NCBI RefSeq assembly: GCF_000485595.1
Contig: NW_014577496.1
Span: forward strand, 179,770-215,227
Reading direction: 5' to 3'
DNA: 35,458 nucleotides
Source: Priapulus caudatus
Taxonomy: Eukaryota > Priapulida > Priapulimorpha > Priapulimorphida > Priapulidae
In this document: positions 9,473 to 19,705 of the stretch, piece after piece
Position numbering within the stretch: position 1 is the first letter of the stretch
How the letters are laid out: each line of letters opens with the position of its first letter
Notes under the pieces: generated by a model
Told to the model about the DNA's origin: nothing
Databases searched by the model: none
The model's input: only the letters and a program-made list of their open reading frames with translations
Translations under genes and position numbers: made by a program

Positions 9473-11805
9473 AACATCAATGGTACATGAGTGTTCCGTA
9501 TTCTGGAATCACCAGCTCATAATAGGAAAGTGAACTACCATCGTACGACCACCAAGCTTGACTTTAGGATCCGAGTCTGGTTAACATCCATAGTGCCGAG
9601 CATTCACACTTATACTGGCCCTTCCCTGGCTTCTGTTTGGCTTGTTCTTACTGCAGGCTGCAGTAATACAAGTTGCCAGCCCATTATGTAGAATGATAAC
9701 TGATTAGGAAACAGTTCGCCTGCATAGTCACAATCTTCTTGCTGCCGATGTTGGTGCCAGTCTGTTAACAACTTACGGGACTGTAACTGAAATTAAACTC
9801 GAGCAAAAATACAAAATACAACTGCTAAATACGTTCACACATAAATGTCGTAAATTTTGCAAACTGTGCGGACTACATAATTCAGCACATTGATCGCGTT
9901 GCCACGCGACGCTTTTGCAAGCAAAGGTAAAACTATTACACGAATGCATAATAAAGTGAACACCATTTGCAATACAATGTAAACAGAATAAGCAAATCTC
10001 CTACACAAACTAACTGATCTTCATACAACTATGTGATCATGTGGCACGGCAACTGGAAAACTTTTACATGCCATTTAACATTATCTGAAGACTGAATGAC
10101 CTTATGGGCACGTTACACCATCTTTATGCAGTGTAAAAATGGTATACTGTTTTAGATGCGTTCATAAGGTAAAATTGTCGAAATTTAACACCTTATAAAC
10201 CTTTTTATGTCAGATGAAGATGGAGTACTTTGCAAATACATCAACAAATCTAAAGACGAGACAGTGACCTTACTACATACACAATGCAATGGTAAAACAA
10301 TAATACATGTAAATACACAACTATTAAACGTAACCTCCTGCAATAGGACTAAAAAAAGAACGCGCGCTGTACTCACATGGACTACCGTTAGGGCACATAA
10401 ATATTCGAGAGAGTCTATCACTCGATCAACAAAGTAAAAATTCATAATAAATTCTACAAAAATATTACAGACCACTACACAACATCGATACACAATTTAA
10501 CAAAATGGCTGTCCATTTCCTACTTTGCTGGTTATAAGTTTCCCAATTATAAGTTCCCATATTAAAATTAGCTAATTGTACAAACGGCACACTCATTGCA
10601 CATCACTTTGATATCATTCTACTCATGTAAACAATATTTTATCTTATTACGTACTAACAAGAAACCTTTTCTAAATATTGCATTTTCAAGTTTTACGCAT
10701 TTTTGCCGAAGAGCGCAATTACTAATACAGCCACAGACGACAGATCATCTCGTTTACAAATCTCACTCCTAGATATTACCAACTGCATTGATGAGATTGT
10801 ATTCGTGACGATTCCTACATTCATACCTTTATATGAAAATAACTGTCATTATCATTATCATAATACAATATGCGTCCACATTAAATAGAAATTCATAACG
10901 TGAGATGAGTGAGGACACATTGTGTCAAACAACAGTGTGGATGCAATGACTGCCAAGTGTATTATGACACTTCTAAGGTAGATAATGCAACCTACAAAAA
11001 AGGTTGCCATGGCAATTGGAAACAACAACGACCATCCACATTGAGATTGTTTACATACGCGATTACAGCAAGGTGATCTTTTTACAATGCAGCTCATACG
11101 ATATATATATAGCCTAGAGCTAATGAACGAGATAAGAGCATACAACAATATAATAAAAAGCAATGTTCAGTAGCTTTGACAGACAATTCACTAACAACTG
11201 ATTAATTACGAGTAAATTAATATCTCGACAAATTACGAAAAACCACTTGTCTCTACGACGAATCTAAAGTGGAATTATCGGTTTGTACATTCTTGTCGAA
11301 TTGCGATTTTCCAGCGATTGCATTCTCAAGTCAATGGATCTTTTTCATCTCGTAGAGCTTCATGTAAGAACATATTTCTATCCTTTATTGCCAACAGATA
11401 GATGAATTCCATTCTTCACGCACTAGGCGAATGTACATCTATCTTGGACAGCTAGCATTTACGAGTAGATCGTCATATACTGCCATGACAACTTTACATG
11501 CGCTGATATAAAACCAAACGGCTTCTTGCTACATCGGAAAGATAAGTAGCACTGAAATTGCAAAGGATTGAACACTAAAAATTGACAAGCATACAATAAC
11601 TACAACGCCACACTTAGAAACGTCGTGGGGACAAGTAATTGTTATTAATTGTTCAAGTTGGAATTGCTTAAATGACAAGGGTAAAGTGATGAAATGTGAC
11701 TGATACAGCTACATATTTTCCACATCTTACCACTGCCCACTCTATAGTCAATTAGCTCTTGATGCAACAAATATGGTAACCGATATGATATGGGAATATA
11801 TATAA
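9473..11805. other. AT-rich stretch without a recognisable gene
   Basis: All six frames show only short open stretches with no recognisable protein (for example 10207-10437). It could hold upstream exons of the PEP-synthase-like gene that are too short to see, or be intergenic. No structured repeat stands out. Confidence 0.5.
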
Positions 11806-11980
11806 GTCCTCCGATGTTATCATGTCTGGTAGTAGGACTCTATATACGCAAATGTTCCCATTCCGTCAACTACTGTTTGTCCTCCGATGTTATCATGTCT
11901 GGTAGTAGAACTCTATATACGCAAATGTTCCCATTACGTTAACTACTGTTTGTCCTCCGATGTGATCATGTTTATCCTAC
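11806..11980. repeat. 73-bp tandem repeat, about 2.3 copies
   Basis: GTCCTCCGATGTTATCATGT begins units at 11806, 11879 and 11952 (the last with GTGATC). Units one and two share TCTGGTAGTAG, CTCTATATACGCAAATGTTC and CAACTACTGTTT. It immediately precedes a possible small exon at 11988. Confidence 0.9.
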
Positions 11981-11987
11981 CTTTCAG

Positions 11988-12046
11988 GCACAATGAACTT
12001 TGCCCAGTACCGCTTCAAATGTCAGTTCCGTTGCTGAAGGAACCAG
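11988..12046 (+). CDS. Possible small upstream exon of the PEP-synthase-like gene
   Basis: A 59-base open piece coding HNELCPVPLQMSVPLLKEP lies between an acceptor (ACCTTTCAG) and a donor (CCAG|GTATCA). The VPLL-x-EPG style would suit the segment before the PPDK_N domain, but it ends in phase 1 while the next recognised exon starts in phase 0. Another exon would have to lie between them. Weak support. Confidence 0.22.
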
Positions 12047-12324
12047 GTATCATAGTTCCTTATGTTATGATTTTAAATAATACTGGTTGGTAGGCGTGGA
12101 ATATACGCACACAGGAGCGCCAGCCGTCATATGCAACATTCAGTGTTAAAAACCGAAAGAAGAAAAAAGACAACTATATAGCGCAATGTTTTAAGAATTA
12201 CTGATTTTGTATGTGTCATACGTATTTTTTTGATAAAGAAGCTTTATGTTTCTAAGCGATCGGCACAAACAACAATTGCGATCTGACACTGGAATTCACT
12301 AAACCTGCCTGCGCTTCATCTCAG

Positions 12325-14725
12325 CTGGCTGGTGGTAAGGGAACGCAGTTGGCTCTTCTGACTCAACTAGATGGCAAGGTGCATGAGGGAAGCTTTTCGT
12401 AGCATGTTTACACATATACATGTTGTCCTAGCCTTAACCCTAACCCTGACCCTAACCCTAAGCCTAACCCAAACTCTAACACTATACTAACTCTAACATT
12501 AGCACTAACTATATATAACGTTCCTTATTCAGTACACCAGCGAGTTCCGCGTAGAATCAGACGGTACCAGTTTGTACAAAGGCGGCAAAGCAAGTAAATA
12601 ACCCTATAATAGCAGCTAGGGTCCATAGTTGAGTAGTACTTCATGCTATCTCTCTACATTAGTTCATGATAAGGAATCATATATCTGCAGTTCATGGTTC
12701 CGAGGGGGTTCTGCCTGACGGTGGCCGCGTACAGACGTCACCTGAACGAAAACAAACATCTGCGTGACAGCATCGTAGAACTGGAAAATATTGCATAGTA
12801 TGTAATATTATTAGGAATAAATAATTCCAAATTAATATTATTTGAGATTATTTATTCATGATATCAGTTACCCTATAACAAATAAAATATAACACCCTAT
12901 AACAGTTAAATTATGTAAAATATTGAATGCTATTTGGTAACATACGCAACATATCCTTTACCACTTCCATCGTCCGTTATCTGTGTTGATACATTTTACA
13001 TAACGCGCCGTTAACAATTTTCCAGTAAAAGAAAGGGGGGCGATATTCACGAGATATCCAAGGCTACTGTAGAAAGCTTTAACAACACTCAGCTGACTCC
13101 GGAGTTGGAACGGGCAGTGTTGAAACAACTGTCAGAGCTGTTTGGCGAGGAATGGAACGAGAAGACATTTGCTGTACGATCATCTGCTGTTGGTAGGTTC
13201 TTTTATCAATATTGTATGCCACCGGAATGGTATGACATCAAACATTCATCGGGTCTATATTATATCAAACATATTTGTGGTAATATCGTATAATAAATTT
13301 TGATAGAGGTAATATAAAGATTACTAGCAAACATTAATTTTATATTTTAGATGTTTAAATTTGACGGAATAAAAACCGTGAATGCGTCATGTCCATAAAC
13401 ATCATGATGTGTAAAGATTGTCGCAATACGAGGCTGTATAACTCGGGCATCACTTCCAAACTATGAAACATTAAGATATTTTAGTAAAGGTCATCGCTGA
13501 GAGTGTTGGGAATGTGGTCTCAATTAGGATTAAACTCTGCGCAATCAGTATTACATACTCAAACGTATAATACGACGGTAAGATTTCAATGATAATCATT
13601 AGTGATGTTTTACAGGAGAGGATGGCGGGGAAGCGTCATTCGCTGGACAGATGGAGTCTTTTCTCGGTGTCATTGGCATTAAAGAGGTTTGAACTAAACA
13701 CGCACCGATTTGGATTCTTGTAATGCAAATGTCATACATAAGAAACAAAGAAACCTCTCAGGCAGTCGACTTCAATATAATGTCATTATATTTTACTATT
13801 GTCAGTATTATGCTATATAATAACATGTATCTTAATAACAATATGGATTTAAAGATATGCTTTAAATAATAATTTTATCCTTACAGATATGCAATTGTAT
13901 CGCAAAATGTTGGGCATCATCTTTCACACAACAGGCTATTGAGTACAGAAGGTATAACCTGTGCCTATATGTAGCCTGCTATTATGTATTTGCGGTATAT
14001 GTAACATGCGCACGCATCATATTTATCTACTATTTGGCAATGTAATGTGCATGTAATGTGCATCTGAATCACCATAATAAGCGCCGCCAATCTGTACACT
14101 AATAACGTCAAATGCCACGTCTACTATGTACGGATCCAGATACAGAGTTTGCGCAGGCGCCTAATGCACTTGTCTAAGTTGCTGCTTTCTCTAATTTATT
14201 TTGTGTTGTATTGCAAGAATCACTACATGTGCATTGTTTTGCAGGAATCACGGCCAGATTGTAGCCGCAGATGTCGGCGTCTGCATACAAGAGATGGTAG
14301 AGGCAGACGTTGCCGGTGTGCTCTTTACAAGAGATCCGGTGACTGGTAACCCTGGAATCATGACCATCAACGTATCATACGGGATAGGAGAGGCAACGGA
14401 TATTTTTTATTCATCTATTTATTTATTTAGGTAATTAGTTATTTCATAAGTAAACAAGGCCTGCAGTCGTCCTAGGAGCGCAAACAATATTTACTGTTAT
14501 ATTAATTTGGGCCTAATGTAAAAGTCAAATGTAGGCTATAATCTCATAACTTTAATAATATCCCAATGTATGCTTTATCTTAATTATAATACTTGCTTTC
14601 CACGCAGGCAGTTGTGTCGGGAGTGACGGAACCTGACACAATCTATCTGCAGAGAAGCTTCAACGATAAACTCATAGTCAAGAAAAAAATTCTGGGAAGC
14701 AAGAAGATAAAGATGGTTATCAGCG
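12325..14725 (+). CDS. Phosphoenolpyruvate synthase-like protein, ATP-binding domain, partial (7 exons)
   Basis: Exons 12325-12378, 12691-12797, 13026-13192, 13616-13686, 13887-13951, 14245-14392 and 14608-14725 join in phase to about 243 codons. The product matches the N-terminal ATP-binding domain of PEP synthase/PPDK-type phosphotransferases, in the form found in invertebrate 'putative phosphoenolpyruvate synthase' proteins. Landmarks: LAGGKGTQLALL (glycine loop), VPRGFCLT, FAVRSSAVGEDGGEASFAGQ, AGVLFTRDPVTGNPG, YGIGE|AVVSG. The family transfers phosphate from ATP through a histidine on a mobile domain; that domain, with its GG-x-x-SH motif, was not found downstream. Reading past 14725 hits TGA at once (SGL-stop), so splicing must continue or the gene is truncated. 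The start is also missing. The intron at 14393-14607 seems to have a GC donor. Confidence 0.88.
12427..12480. repeat. Degenerate CCCTAA telomere-like array
   Basis: Consecutive CCCTAA units with point changes (CCTTAA, CCCTGA, CCTAAG) fade into CTCTAAC repeats up to about 12510. It lies in an intron of the PEP-synthase-like gene. A degenerate interstitial array is more likely than a chromosome end, because genes continue on both sides. Confidence 0.8.
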
Positions 14726-15427
14726 GTTTGTGAAATTATACTAAATGTTTATTAAATAATTATTGTTTACATTGCTTTGATGAACAATTTTCCTCTTGAT
14801 ATGGGAATATATATATATATATATATATGGATAAGTATATACAGACACATACACATTACGGATTCTTTACTAACATAAAAACTATCTTAAGAATGTACTG
14901 TTATACAGATAGGGCACTATTACAGTAGTAGTGTATATACACAGATCTGTTATATAGATCTATAGGAACACAGCATGGCCAAATATGTAGCAGTTAGGAC
15001 AGACAGTAAGCGTAAGTGGCCAAGATTTTCCACACTTTGAAGTTATTGACGAAGACGATCATCTACAGAAGATGGTCGGCTGCTAACAAAAAGCCATAAC
15101 CATAATATATGTGCTTCTCAGCCGACACTGACAGTGTGTTTACGTGAGACGATCGTCTTTAGGTTGCCACACACGGTTGTCGCTTGTAAACATATCTACC
15201 ACTAAGGTTACTCTTGTACTATAACACTTAGATCTCCATGTTCACAGTCTAGAGAAATCATAAACTCACAAGAGGATACTTTTGGCATCGTATCAATTTT
15301 TTGTGCTGAAAATAACTTCTAAATGCATGATGAAAGATAAAATATATGGTTGAAGAGAAAATCTTCTAAAGAAGCACGGAAAATTGGCACACTACGCTAT
15401 TGCCATGAATGAATCGTCGTCACCTTA
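14726..15427. other. No gene seen; AT repeat tract
   Basis: An (AT)n run is at about 14806-14828. I searched by eye for the rest of the PEP-synthase-like gene and found no exon with family motifs. Confidence 0.5.
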
Positions 15428-15698
15428 GGCCAAAACAAAATATAGGTGTGGTTACGGTTTCCCGACCGACCCTAAACATTTAATTGTCAATTTTCTTTAA
15501 AATCAAAAAATTTTTTTTTTTAAATAAATAAATAAAAATATGAATTGGACAGTTCCTGCTTCAAAAGGCACAACGCACATCCTTCGGACATGATTCGTAA
15601 ATAAAATATTTCAAGAAAATATGTTTTCCCTACCTACCTACGGTACCCTATTTTTTTTCGGCATGTAACGGTAACCACACATATATTTTGTTTTGGCC
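15428..15698. mobile_element. Harbinger-like MITE (271 bp)
   Basis: Inverted termini: left GGCCAAAACAAAATATAGGT continuing GTGGTTACGGT, and right its near-exact complement ending GTTTTGGCC. TTA is duplicated on both sides (15425-15427 and 15699-15701). A 3-bp TWA target and GGCC ends suit the PIF/Harbinger class. The interior is A/T-rich without an ORF. Confidence 0.8.
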
Positions 15699-15701
15699 TT
15701 A

Positions 15702-16755
15702 GGCTTATGTTAATTTATGACCAAATGTAACCAATTTCATTAAAGCCAGTGTATCGATAATGCAATCTGAAATGGTAATCACAAGCCATTATATAAGAAC
15801 TCGATAAATGCAGCCTCAAAGGTTGCATCGTTATACTGGATCATCTACAATCATATACAGAAAAACTGCATTGCATACAAGCTGCTCAAAGTTTCATCAA
15901 TGGAAGGTGGGAATTACATCTCTAATTAATAAACAGCCACATACCACCTACATCCGACTTCTATGCTTACTCACTGCAATATACTACTGGTCATCTTCTT
16001 TCATCTGCAATCCTGTATTCTGACATTGTGTTCCTCGTGCTTCAGTTCGACAGGGAATTTTTCCGATGCAATCTTACCAGACACTACATGAGATGAGGGT
16101 GCTAATGTGGTTTACTTACGATTGGACAGCCACATTAAACGTAGCACTCTTACGTTTGTGTTTCACCCGCATACATGTATCTATGTACAAATATATATAT
16201 ATATATATACTAGGGTTTCATAGAAGCCGGTGCATAGACACTTCAACTGCGTACTTCGACGTGTGTGCTGTGTAATCGATATCTAGCCTATGGCTGCCTA
16301 TCAGATTATCTCACCTAATACTTTTGCTCATAGACCTAGTACTTTCAAAACAATATTTAGTCAACTGTCCCCACAGCCTAAATATTTTACTTCAAACTAC
16401 TAGTAATGGCGACGCAAATTTATCGTCAGAATTTTGAATACAGCTATGATGATCCTTACCATATTCAGTGTTGTCTCTCTACGTAACGTTTTCAGACTGG
16501 GAGAACACTAATAAACCGAGAAAGTTTGTACCGTGGGAAACCGTCCCAAAGTTAAACTACGAAACCATAACAGACCCCGCCTCAGCAAAGCAATGGGCGT
16601 GCATGCGATACCCCCCCGCTCGACAGTCAGGTTAAAAACACCTATTTTCCCTGAGTAAGAACGAATCAAATTGCTACGAACGTTACCTCCTCGTGGTCGT
16701 CATCAACGATCGCTCTACCCGCGGAATCGTCGTGAGTAACGCTGCACCCCGTTCT
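15702..16755. other. Stretch without a supported gene
   Basis: An acceptor-like GTTTTCAG at about 16488-16495 is followed by a 46-codon open piece starting WENTNKPRKFVPWETVPKLN and ending at a TAA near 16636. It has no PEP-synthase likeness and I do not call it. An (AT)n run is at about 16190-16209. The 3' UTR of the minus-strand zinc-finger gene should lie in the right part. Confidence 0.4.
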
Positions 16756-18474
16756 CTACTTTCGCGCTCTCGACCGACCCGCTCGCGTCGACACCGCCCG
16801 CGCTTTGGCAGGTATCACCTTCGCTCTCGTCGACGTCCTCGCCGCGACGACAGGACTCTTGTCGGGCTGCGGCGCGGCGGGTTTCCGCGGCAACGGCTTC
16901 ATCGCGGGACCGGCCGCGGGCGTCGCGAATCGCTTCCTCGTCTCCGGCACGCCGAGATCCTTCTCCTTGTGCGCCGCGGACCCGTGCTTCGTCAGCTGAC
17001 GCATCGTCGCGAACGCCTGCTTGCAGACGCCACACGTGACGTGCACGTCCTCCGCGTGCCGCGCGAGATCGGCCGGCTTCGGGAATGTCTTCTTGCAGAC
17101 GTCGCAACGCGACGACGACGACGACGCCGGCGCGGTGGCGGCGGCGTGGAATTTGTTCCGGTGCCCCTCGAGGCGGCCGGGCATGAGGAAGGTTGCGTCA
17201 CACGAGTCGCAGGCAAGCCGGTCTTTCGGGTGCTCGCTGATGCGGTGATGGGAGAGGCCACGCCGCGACAGGAACTCGCGTGGACACGTATCGCACGCAA
17301 ACATCTTGTAGTTGCGATTGAGTTTCGGCGCGGCGGCGGCCGTCGCCAGCGCCTTTTTCGCATACTTGCCGTGGCGCATGAGCGCCTGGTGCCGCGACAT
17401 GCCGTGAGAGGTGGGGAACGGACGCGAGCAAGTCTCACAAGTGTTCGCTGACGCCTCCACCTTCACTGCCGCCGCCGCCGCCTTGGTCGTCTTTGCTTTC
17501 GGCTTGCGGCCCTTGGCCGGAGGACGCACGCACGACTTCTTGTGCCGCTGTACGCTCGCGGAGGTGGGAAAAGTCGCAAGGCATGTCGGACACTCGAATC
17601 TGTCGCCGGCGCGGTGGTCGCGCCGTCGGTGCAGCTTCAGCGCCGCCTCGCTGACAAAGTCCTTCTTGCACTGCTCGCATTTGAGGCTCTCCTCTTCGCT
17701 TGTCTCCTCCTCGACTTTGAGCTTCGTCGCGTAGCAGATACGCTTCCGCAGGTGCTGCTGCAGCCACGCCTCCGATTTGAATCCCTTGCCGCAATTCTTG
17801 CATGTCCCCATCACCGGTTTCTCCTTTCGTGTCTTCTTTGCTTCTGCCGGTTCCCCGCCGTCCACGAATTCCTCACCGACGACGTCCGACTCGGAGACAG
17901 TGACGCCATCTATCGTCGTCGGCCCGCTAGACTGCTTGGCGTCTACCGTCTTGGACAGTCTCTTCGCTCGTTTACCCGGACCCGTCGAGTTTCTGCTTTG
18001 CGTCTGGCCTTGGTTTGCGAAGTGCTTTTCTCTGTGTTTGATGATCGCAGCCGAGTAGTTGTTCTTCGAGTTCTCGCATCGATGCCCGCAAATGTCGCAT
18101 TGGCCCTTGCCTTCCTCTGCGTGGCAGTCGATTAGATGCTTCGCTAACGACTGTCGGTAATTAGTCTCCATGAAGGAGATGCCGCAGATGTTACACGATC
18201 TCAACTTTGGATGCTTAATGGCTTTCGGAGCGAGATGGGTTGTGCAGTAGCTGTGATCGAGCTGTATGGTGAACAACGACGTAACGCCGTTAAGATTCTC
18301 GTATTCGGATTCCTCGGCAACTTCGCCGTACCGCGTGGCGATTTCTTCTTCATTTTTTGCAATAAGCAACTGCGCCTCATCTTCGGATTCGTATTTTGTC
18401 ACGATCTCGTGTTGTTCTTCCAATTTTACCGGCATCGCCATGACTTTTCCTAAAGGTTCAATGGCTGTTGCCAT
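16756..18474 (-). CDS. C2H2 zinc-finger protein, ten fingers, single exon
   Basis: 572 residues if translation starts at the ATG at 18474 (context TTTCAATGG). The frame is open upstream but without another ATG nearby, so a 5' exon cannot be excluded. The N-terminal 90 residues are acidic. Ten C2H2 or C2HC fingers lie at about residues 94-118, 126-151, 225-247, 266-287, 295-315, 346-368, 394-415, 422-443, 457-478 and 481-502. Fingers three and five end in Cys in place of the last His. A basic Arg/Lys/Ala/Pro-rich tail ends at TAG (16756-16758). The linkers are mostly not the TGEKP type. Likely a nuclear DNA-binding regulator; no orthologue recognised. It is far more GC-rich than its surroundings, and its mirror frames on the plus strand are shadows. 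Confidence 0.9.
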   Translation of the reverse strand: MATAIEPLGKVMAMPVKLEEQHEIVTKYESEDEAQLLIAKNEEEIATRYGEVAEESEYENLNGVTSLFTIQLDHSYCTTHLAPKAIKHPKLRSCNICGISFMETNYRQSLAKHLIDCHAEEGKGQCDICGHRCENSKNNYSAAIIKHREKHFANQGQTQSRNSTGPGKRAKRLSKTVDAKQSSGPTTIDGVTVSESDVVGEEFVDGGEPAEAKKTRKEKPVMGTCKNCGKGFKSEAWLQQHLRKRICYATKLKVEEETSEEESLKCEQCKKDFVSEAALKLHRRRDHRAGDRFECPTCLATFPTSASVQRHKKSCVRPPAKGRKPKAKTTKAAAAAVKVEASANTCETCSRPFPTSHGMSRHQALMRHGKYAKKALATAAAAPKLNRNYKMFACDTCPREFLSRRGLSHHRISEHPKDRLACDSCDATFLMPGRLEGHRNKFHAAATAPASSSSSRCDVCKKTFPKPADLARHAEDVHVTCGVCKQAFATMRQLTKHGSAAHKEKDLGVPETRKRFATPAAGPAMKPLPRKPAAPQPDKSPVVAARTSTRAKVIPAKARAVSTRAGRSRARK

Positions 18475-19705
18475 TGAAATTGTAGAAAATCTCACAAAAA
18501 TCACATATCCTCATTGTCATATGATGCATGGGCTGCTTTAATGTCTGCAGTTGTTTCAAAACCACACATCCAATCTGTGAAATAAACCAAACTGATTTAA
18601 GCAGAAATTTTATTAAAAAATGTTCCATTGCAGTCCCTATGCTGGCAAACAGGAAATACAGTTGGTAAGGTCATCGTTTGCCATTTGAAAGGTGATTAGA
18701 GGGAAATTCTTTCCAGTTAGTTTCATGAGATTAACTACTGTGGAAGTAGGACATTTTCTGTATCTAAAGTAGAGTTGGTAGTATTATTAATATTAGTGAC
18801 ATATATAGTGTCAATACAATACAGTGACATAATTTAATGATGGACAATTTGAATTTTTATCTGATACTATCAAAAGCACACACTGCACACCCCACCGCCC
18901 TCAAAATACCAAGATTCCGAAAGTATATGTATTAAATGATATTTTGCTATAGAAATTAATAGATCGATAATGGATAGATCGTTAAAGCCGCGATTGGGCG
19001 CAATTTTTGGTCTACATTTTCCCAGGGTTCGTTAAACGTTTCGCTGATAGCAAATTTATATTTCGTGCAATCTCTAAATTCTAGCAAGACTTAGAATAAA
19101 CATACCCAGTAATAATGATTCTATATGAATTCTTGCACAATATTCCCTTACAAGAAATGTTAGGCACGTCGCAAACTTGTCAATATTACGGAAATTCTCG
19201 AATAATTTTCGAAAAATTTCCTGACAAAACAAAACCATATACGGAAGTTGTTGTTGTTGCCAACTCGGTGCATTTTGGGAAATGTGACGTCATATCCCTT
19301 GAAATCGTCGTCAGTCATCCACGGTGTTTGTAACAGCTGAGGTGAGGATAATAGCAGTAATTGAGTAAATGATATTAATAGTAATAATATATTGTTAGAT
19401 AATAGTAATCTATTACGGGATCACTTTAAACAATTTTTATGCATCTCAATGAATTACAGCCGAACAGTTGAGGAATTTTACATAGGCACAAGTGAGAGCA
19501 CTGGACCGAGGTCACGGAGGTGTGATTCACTGAGTGATTTAGAATAGAATTGAATAGAATAGCGGTTTACAGGAATAGGCCCAAGGGCCTGTATCCGGTC
19601 TAATTAATACATCAAACCTCAATTTTCAACCTCAGCCTGGTCGGGTTATGAGTGATTGTGAAAGAGCAATGCAGTCACAGGCACAGCCACAGGCACAGCC
19701 ACAGG
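18475..19705. other. AT-rich stretch, nothing coding
   Basis: No exon recognised. Promoter elements for the minus-strand zinc-finger gene would be expected in the left part, but none is clear. A short CACAGGCACAGC tandem repeat at about 19675-19712 leads into the foldback element. Confidence 0.45.

Noticed and set aside
16496-16636. 46-codon open piece after an acceptor, possible last exon of the PEP-synthase-like gene
   Set aside because: No likeness to the family's C-terminal part and no donor partner in phase could be shown.
16693-17803. Plus-strand and other minus-strand open frames over the zinc-finger gene (up to 252 codons)
   Set aside because: Shadows of a GC-rich coding exon; only one minus-strand frame shows regularly spaced CxxC...H...H fingers.
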